Source of the DNA: Deltaproteobacteria bacterium
Lineage (GTDB): Bacteria; UBA10199; SPLOWO2-01-44-7
Direction: 5' to 3'
NCBI GenBank assembly: GCA_030648035.1
Contig: JAUSII010000128.1
Span: 1 to 51,883 of the forward strand
DNA length: 51,883 nt
Positions 48,210 to 51,883 of this stretch are shown piece after piece. Position 1 is the first letter of the stretch, and each line of letters begins with the position of its first letter. A program made the translations under genes and the position numbers. Under the pieces are notes generated by a model. The model was not told the DNA's origin. It ran no database searches and worked only from the letters and a program-made list of their open reading frames with translations.

Positions 48210-48770
48210 ATGGGAAACTGCGTCACCGTCCATTCTATTGCGCACGACCAGGTCACCGGCTTTTCGATCATAGCGGAAGTCGACCCGGTCCCCTGTAATT
48301 TCGGCACTCTGAAATTCAACGCCGAAAATTCTGGTCTTAAGAGCCTCTGGAACGACATCTTTGTCCTCGATCTCGAAAACGGAGAAAACGTCAAAACAGC
48401 TCTGCAAGCCATTGATAGAAATTTGTTGCGATCGCGACTGGGCAAAAACGAGGAAATCCGCACCAGCGGAGACCGTATCTATCGCCAATTCCGAATAAAA
48501 GATTACACCGGAACAATCGTGACCTATCGTTTCAATGACGGGAACAATGTCTGCGATGCCGTGACGGTCCAGATCATGAAAGGCGGTAGAGAGATTTTTA
48601 AAATCACCCTTGGCGCCGAAAACGGCGTCAACGCCTTCACCGAAAGTGCGATGGCCTATCTTAGCATCCAACCGGAAGCAGACCCCACCAGCCCGGTTGC
48701 CATTCCGAACGACAAAAAACCTTCCCGCCCCTCAAAAATTACCGGCGACAAAGTTGCGTTAAATCGCTAA
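48210..48770 (+). CDS. Hypothetical protein, 186 residues
   Basis: I do not recognise a family. It begins MGNCVTVHSIAHDQVTGFSIIAEVDPVPCNF with two early cysteines and no signal peptide. The middle (residues 40-135) looks like an alternating beta-strand domain with a helix DLENGENVKTALQAIDRNLL and strands RIYRQFRIKDYTGTIVTYRF and AVTVQIMKGGREIFKITLG. The last 30 residues are a Pro/Lys-rich disordered tail (PEADPTSPVAIPNDKKPSRPSK). The start is preceded by ACGGAGAATTCTT. It ends 13 bases before tRNA-Ser. Its signal-less, disordered-tail design resembles the motif-promoter genes elsewhere in the window. Confidence 0.65.
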   Translation: MGNCVTVHSIAHDQVTGFSIIAEVDPVPCNFGTLKFNAENSGLKSLWNDIFVLDLENGENVKTALQAIDRNLLRSRLGKNEEIRTSGDRIYRQFRIKDYTGTIVTYRFNDGNNVCDAVTVQIMKGGREIFKITLGAENGVNAFTESAMAYLSIQPEADPTSPVAIPNDKKPSRPSKITGDKVALNR

Positions 48771-48783
48771 GATACCCCCTGTT

Positions 48784-48873
48784 GGAGGGGTGTCTGAGCG
48801 GTTGAAAGAGCCGGTCTTGAAAACCGGTGAACCTTTACGGGTTCCGTGAGTTCGAATCTCACCCCCTCCGCCA
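48784..48873 (+). tRNA. tRNA-Ser (anticodon TGA)
   Basis: Acceptor GGAGGGG (48784-48790) pairs with CCCCTCC (48863-48869); discriminator G 48870 and encoded CCA to 48873. Anticodon loop CTTGAAA gives TGA at 48818-48820. A long variable arm (GAACCTTTACGGGTTC) marks it as class II, and the T loop is GTTCGAATC. Confidence 0.97.
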
Positions 48874-48893
48874 AGTTTTAACAAGGAGGCAAC

Positions 48894-49079
48894 ATGACAA
48901 AAACGGCGTTGAAAGTGGCGGGGTCTGTTTTTCTGCTGGTGGCACTGGCTCATTTGAGCCGGATTGTTTTGAATTTTGACTTCGTCGTTGACGGTTATCT
49001 GGTTCCACTATGGGTCAACTGGATCGGCCTTTTTGTCTCTGGCGGGCTCTCCCTCTGGATGTTCGACACCCAAAGATAG
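48894..49079 (+). CDS. Small two-helix membrane protein
   Basis: 61 residues behind AAGGAGG. Two hydrophobic segments (about 8-27 and 40-57) are separated by NFDFVVDGYLVPLW; the end is DTQR. It is of the kind often annotated as a conserved small membrane protein, and I can assign no function. It is transcribed downstream of tRNA-Ser, and its last 72 bases are antisense to the trmB 3' end. The strong ribosome site argues that it is real. Confidence 0.62.
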   Translation: MTKTALKVAGSVFLLVALAHLSRIVLNFDFVVDGYLVPLWVNWIGLFVSGGLSLWMFDTQR

Positions 49080-49670
49080 AGGGTCTTTTTTTATTTGCAG
49101 ATGACAGATATTGCGCCCGGCCCGCATCCACTTTTGTTCAAAGTAGGTGGGCTTGGCGCGTATCTCTGTCTTCGATGTCTCCGGCAGAAGTTTCCAACCG
49201 GCAATTTTCCGAATTTCTTTCAAAACCGCATCGGCGTAGGGCTTTTCATCGGTGGCAAACAACAACTCGCCTTCCGGTTTTAAAAAACCCTGAAGCACTT
49301 GCAAAAAATCTCCCGACAACAATCGCCACAGGGCATGCCGTGTTTTTGGCCACGGATCGGGGAATAAAATATAAATTTTTTCAAAGGACTCCTTTTTAAA
49401 ATATTGCGGTAATAAAATGCGCGCATCGCCCCAGAGAAGTGTCACATTTTTTGCAAGATTTCTTTCCAGACGCCTGCCGATCTGGCGAAACCGTTTTTCA
49501 CGGAGCTCGATGGCCGCAATTTTTTTGCCCGAAAACTCTTTGGACAAGGAAAGCAGAAAGTCGCCGTTGCCAGGGCCTATCTCCAGAATATCAGTTTCAA
49601 AGACCTCCGGCCTGACCGGATAAAAGAGGGTCTCTTTTTTCTGCACATGTTCAATGGGAAATGTTTTCAT
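49008..49670 (-). CDS. trmB: tRNA (guanine-N7-)-methyltransferase
   Basis: 220 residues. Methylates G46 of tRNA with SAM. Marks are the SAM loop LEIGPGNGDFLLSLS, IAAIELREKRF, the diagnostic YILFPDPWPKTRH and LLFATDEKPYADAVL with TYFEQKW near the end. The C terminus carries an extra basic/acidic tail of about 30 residues (from KKDPLSLGVEHPEGEPARDKK), which coincides with the overlap on the opposite small gene. The stop codon may therefore have drifted. Confidence 0.93.
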   Translation of the reverse strand: MKTFPIEHVQKKETLFYPVRPEVFETDILEIGPGNGDFLLSLSKEFSGKKIAAIELREKRFRQIGRRLERNLAKNVTLLWGDARILLPQYFKKESFEKIYILFPDPWPKTRHALWRLLSGDFLQVLQGFLKPEGELLFATDEKPYADAVLKEIRKIAGWKLLPETSKTEIRAKPTYFEQKWMRAGRNICHLQIKKDPLSLGVEHPEGEPARDKKADPVDP

Positions 49671-49715
49671 TTAAATTGCCACAGCCGCCTATTTCAGGTT
49701 AAACACCGGGTGTCA

Positions 49716-51224
49716 ATGGCCGACCCCGTCAAAATCCCATTTCCCTCTAGTCCCAGACTTTTTCGCCACCCGGATTCAGGCCAGTGGATGGAGCAGTCCA
49801 TTACAATGGAAGCTCTGGATAAAATGTGCCCCCAAAAAGATTTTCTTCCGCTGGCCAATGAAAAAAACGAAGCGGCGGCGACCGTATTTATCGAAGCCGA
49901 TTTCAACAGGGATGGCATTGAAGATTATCTTTTTGGCTATCGCCCTCCTTCCATCCCCTCCATTTTGCGATTATTTTTGGTCGATGGCCGTGAAGGCATG
50001 CCCGAACTTTCAAAATATCTGTTGGCAGAGGAAGCCGAAGCAATACTGGACCCGAATTATTTTGGCGACTTGTCCTCTAAAGTCGTCCGTTTGTGCGTGT
50101 ATGACGGCAATATCTACAAAGTCACTGTTGGCAAAGACGAACAATTTTCTTCTGCGGCCCTTCTCAATCAACTGGATACCTGGCAGGCGGCGCCTTTTTA
50201 TCCGGAGTTTTGGACACAACCCACTATCAGAAGATCGGTGGCGCAGTTTAAAAATGATTGGGAAAAATTCAAAAAAGATATCGAAGAATTTTCAGCAAAA
50301 TATGACAAAGAGGTTTCTCCCGAATTAACGGTGAAAGGGAACAATGGAGAAACGGAATGGGAATTAAAACTGGTTGTAACGGAAAAAATATTCAATCCCA
50401 TCCCATTGCCGACAACGACCACTGTTATTGACGTGGCTGATTTTGCCGACCCCACTCTTGGAAAATATGAGCAAGATGATCTGACCGGAGGCAAAGATAT
50501 CCAGAGACTCCTGAACGAAAAACTCTCTCCCGGAGAATGGAATCTCATGTATCGATTTAATCCCGGAAGAAACCCCATTCTCTATCAGATTGCCGAAGTC
50601 GACAGTCCCATTGCCTTTATGTTCATGCACGGAGCCACACTGGTGCACGATCGCAAGCGCTTCGGCCTTTCGCTCGAATATTATTATGGAGAACTTTATC
50701 TCTTGCCGGTCGATTTAAGCGATGTCAGCTCTGGCGATTCAGTCAGCGAGCTTCCTTTTCAGCAGAATATTCCGCTTCGGGTGGAACTGCACAATTTTTC
50801 GGTGAATGCGCTGACCCACTGGACCCATTTTGATTCGTGGGGAAATATTCAGGCCACCTTTGGCCTGGGGGTATTCTATGAATCTGGAACCATCTTTTAT
50901 AGCCGTTACGGCATCAAGATTCCGCCACTCCGAGAGCTGACCGATATCACACCCACGGAACTCGAAACGGATGAAGGCCAGGAGAAAGTTCTCAAACGAC
51001 TCAAGCTGACCGCAAAAAATGAAGAGGCCACCTACAATGCAGGTGGCCTCCGTCTTCAATTCAACCCTTATTACGAACGGGATATTTTTATCACAGGGCT
51101 CAATGTTGTGCTCGATACCGGCGTTCCCCTCAACGCCCACATGTTCGACCGGGACCGTTACGCGTGGCGATTTCTCATCACCGCCAACGCCGGATTGCGG
51201 TTTACCGTGCCAATCACGCGCTGA
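49716..51224 (+). CDS. Hypothetical 502-residue protein with Ca-loop motif and beta-rich C-terminal half
   Basis: Start chosen at ATG 49716 (MADPVKIPF) with GGGTG upstream; an in-frame ATG at 49647 is possible. There is no signal peptide. Residues 58-74 (FIEADFNRDGIEDYLFG) match the DxNxDGxxD calcium loop of FG-GAP/dockerin-like repeats. From about 280 to the end the sequence is beta-rich with aromatic girdles (RFGLSLEYYYGELYLLPVDLS, NIQATFGLGVFYESGTIFYSRYGI, WRFLITANAGLRFTVPITR), giving an outer-membrane-like feel, yet the export route is unclear. Family unknown. It is divergent from trmB. Confidence 0.68.
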   Translation: MADPVKIPFPSSPRLFRHPDSGQWMEQSITMEALDKMCPQKDFLPLANEKNEAAATVFIEADFNRDGIEDYLFGYRPPSIPSILRLFLVDGREGMPELSKYLLAEEAEAILDPNYFGDLSSKVVRLCVYDGNIYKVTVGKDEQFSSAALLNQLDTWQAAPFYPEFWTQPTIRRSVAQFKNDWEKFKKDIEEFSAKYDKEVSPELTVKGNNGETEWELKLVVTEKIFNPIPLPTTTTVIDVADFADPTLGKYEQDDLTGGKDIQRLLNEKLSPGEWNLMYRFNPGRNPILYQIAEVDSPIAFMFMHGATLVHDRKRFGLSLEYYYGELYLLPVDLSDVSSGDSVSELPFQQNIPLRVELHNFSVNALTHWTHFDSWGNIQATFGLGVFYESGTIFYSRYGIKIPPLRELTDITPTELETDEGQEKVLKRLKLTAKNEEATYNAGGLRLQFNPYYERDIFITGLNVVLDTGVPLNAHMFDRDRYAWRFLITANAGLRFTVPITR

Positions 51225-51233
51225 TTGCCCAAA

Positions 51234-51782
51234 TTAGCGGGCTGGTTCAACGTTACTATTGGGCCAATCTTGAAAAACCTCGTTGCTCACAAGCAACTGC
51301 CTTGGGGGCAATTCCCTTTCCGAACGATTATGATTGGGTGTATCGGTTGTGGGTGCCAGTTTCATATAGACCTTGATCCCCCACCATCTTCCGAGAAGCT
51401 CCGTCGTTTCAAACTTGCCCTCATCACCGACTTTATAAGCGTTAGCTCTGGCCTCCTCCGGTTTTACCCCAAACGAGACAATCTTTCGCGGCACATCGAC
51501 CTCATCGGTAATATAAGAGCCATCCACCTTTTTTGTCCTTTTGGGAACAATATCTCCCACCTTGAAAGTCTTGTTCCAATACTCAAGGGTTTTCAACTCT
51601 CCAACATCGACAAAAACATCTTCACAGACAAAAGTGCCATCTGGTGCAGAAACTTTTGTTGCAATTTCAACCTTAAGATCCGTGGGTTTCCAATAGGCCA
51701 CGGCTGATTGGTCATACTCCCAATCCCAGCTCACTTTGTCTTTACAACCATCATGATTAACATCCAAAGGCGTTGTTCCCAT
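51234..51782 (-). CDS. Hypothetical 182-residue protein with N-terminal Ca-loop motif
   Basis: Start ATG 51782 behind AAGGAGAAGAAC. It opens MGTTPLDVNHDGCKDKVSWDWEYD, a DxNxDGxxD-type loop as in FG-GAP proteins. It continues with beta strands (DLKVEIATKVSAPDGTFVCEDVFVDVG, KIVSFGVKPEEARANAYKVGDEG, RWWGIKVYMKLAPTTDT). The C terminus (SERELPPRQLLVSNEVFQDWPNSN) is disordered. No signal peptide. Convergent with the 502-residue gene, with which it shares the calcium-loop idea. A GCCGATAT sits in the upstream region (about 51838-51845), but its partner box is poorly spaced. Confidence 0.65.
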   Translation of the reverse strand: MGTTPLDVNHDGCKDKVSWDWEYDQSAVAYWKPTDLKVEIATKVSAPDGTFVCEDVFVDVGELKTLEYWNKTFKVGDIVPKRTKKVDGSYITDEVDVPRKIVSFGVKPEEARANAYKVGDEGKFETTELLGRWWGIKVYMKLAPTTDTPNHNRSERELPPRQLLVSNEVFQDWPNSNVEPAR

Positions 51783-51883
51783 GTTCTTCTCCTTAAGTTT
51801 TTATTTAAATTCCACTGCGCCTTTTACGGTTTGGCATATCGGCCGGACTGAAGAGCTTGCAAAAAATCTCTTCTAAGCCTGCA

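Noticed and set aside
51783-51883. Seventh copy of the shared promoter motif upstream of the 182-residue gene
   Set aside because: GCCGATAT is present, but the nearest GCAAG box is two bases too close and differs at the key C; kept only as a remark.

Overview
The window (about 52 kb) is a chromosomal segment of a Gram-negative bacterium. The evidence is outer-membrane-type beta-barrel proteins, lipoproteins, a bifunctional penicillin-binding protein of the PBP1b type, hopanoid genes (hpnG/hpnH), a three-gene proton-translocating transhydrogenase and glutathione synthetase. The mixture (hopanoid radical SAM enzyme, DUF4416, deoxyhypusine-synthase-like protein, RR-terminated C-terminal anchors) suggests a lineage of the former Deltaproteobacteria or a related candidate phylum. 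This placement is an inference; there is no rRNA or marker set to prove it. Most of the window has moderate GC and closely packed genes.

Layout. 1-9.6 kb: the start of a polyprenyl diphosphate synthase gene, an esterase, a dihydroorotate dehydrogenase, an FGE-like domain protein, the hopanoid pair hpnG/hpnH with a small barrel protein and a small protein, then hemL running into the membrane-sector ATP synthase genes (atpZ-like, atpI-like, atpB, atpE) and tRNA-Arg. 9.6-13.8 kb: a BRO-N protein directly behind the tRNA and a 1102-residue orphan protein. 13.8-19.1 kb: an A+T-rich island on the minus strand that I read as an undescribed RiPP (peptide natural product) cluster. It holds a 52-residue candidate precursor, a borosin-type TP-methylase, an MFS exporter, a PRMT-like methyltransferase, a 2OG-Fe(II) oxygenase and an HExxH protein. 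All genes after the precursor overlap, and a divergent, apparently leaderless XRE regulator has a palindromic operator inside its promoter.

19.1-24.9 kb: ABC exporter, DUF4416, deoxyhypusine-synthase-like protein, CsbD-like protein and an anchored subtilase. 24.9-32.3 kb: a cell-surface block (BNR/Asp-box lipoprotein, 787-residue barrel-like protein, Fn3 protein) and a divergent coiled-coil protein. 32.4-43.4 kb: hemE-hemH, acyl-CoA dehydrogenase, gpsA, PilZ, ferredoxin-NADP reductase, pntAA-pntAB-pntB, M48-like peptidase, peroxiredoxin, cutA and a cobalamin adenosyltransferase. 43.4-51.9 kb: TPR lipoprotein, PBP1b, gshB, pyrF, an orphan gene, tRNA-Ser, trmB and two proteins with DxNxDGxxD-type calcium-loop motifs.

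Two themes cut across the window. First, six promoters share an almost identical bipartite motif, GCAACTTT-N11/12-GCCGA(T/C)A, in front of functionally scattered envelope or signalling genes. This points to a regulon of an alternative sigma factor (sigma-28-like or ECF-like). Most first genes of these units lack signal peptides although several look extracytoplasmic. Second, small palindromic repeats are scattered between genes and, unusually, inserted in frame within conserved enzymes (dihydroorotate dehydrogenase, hemE); a heptamer tract lies inside gshB.
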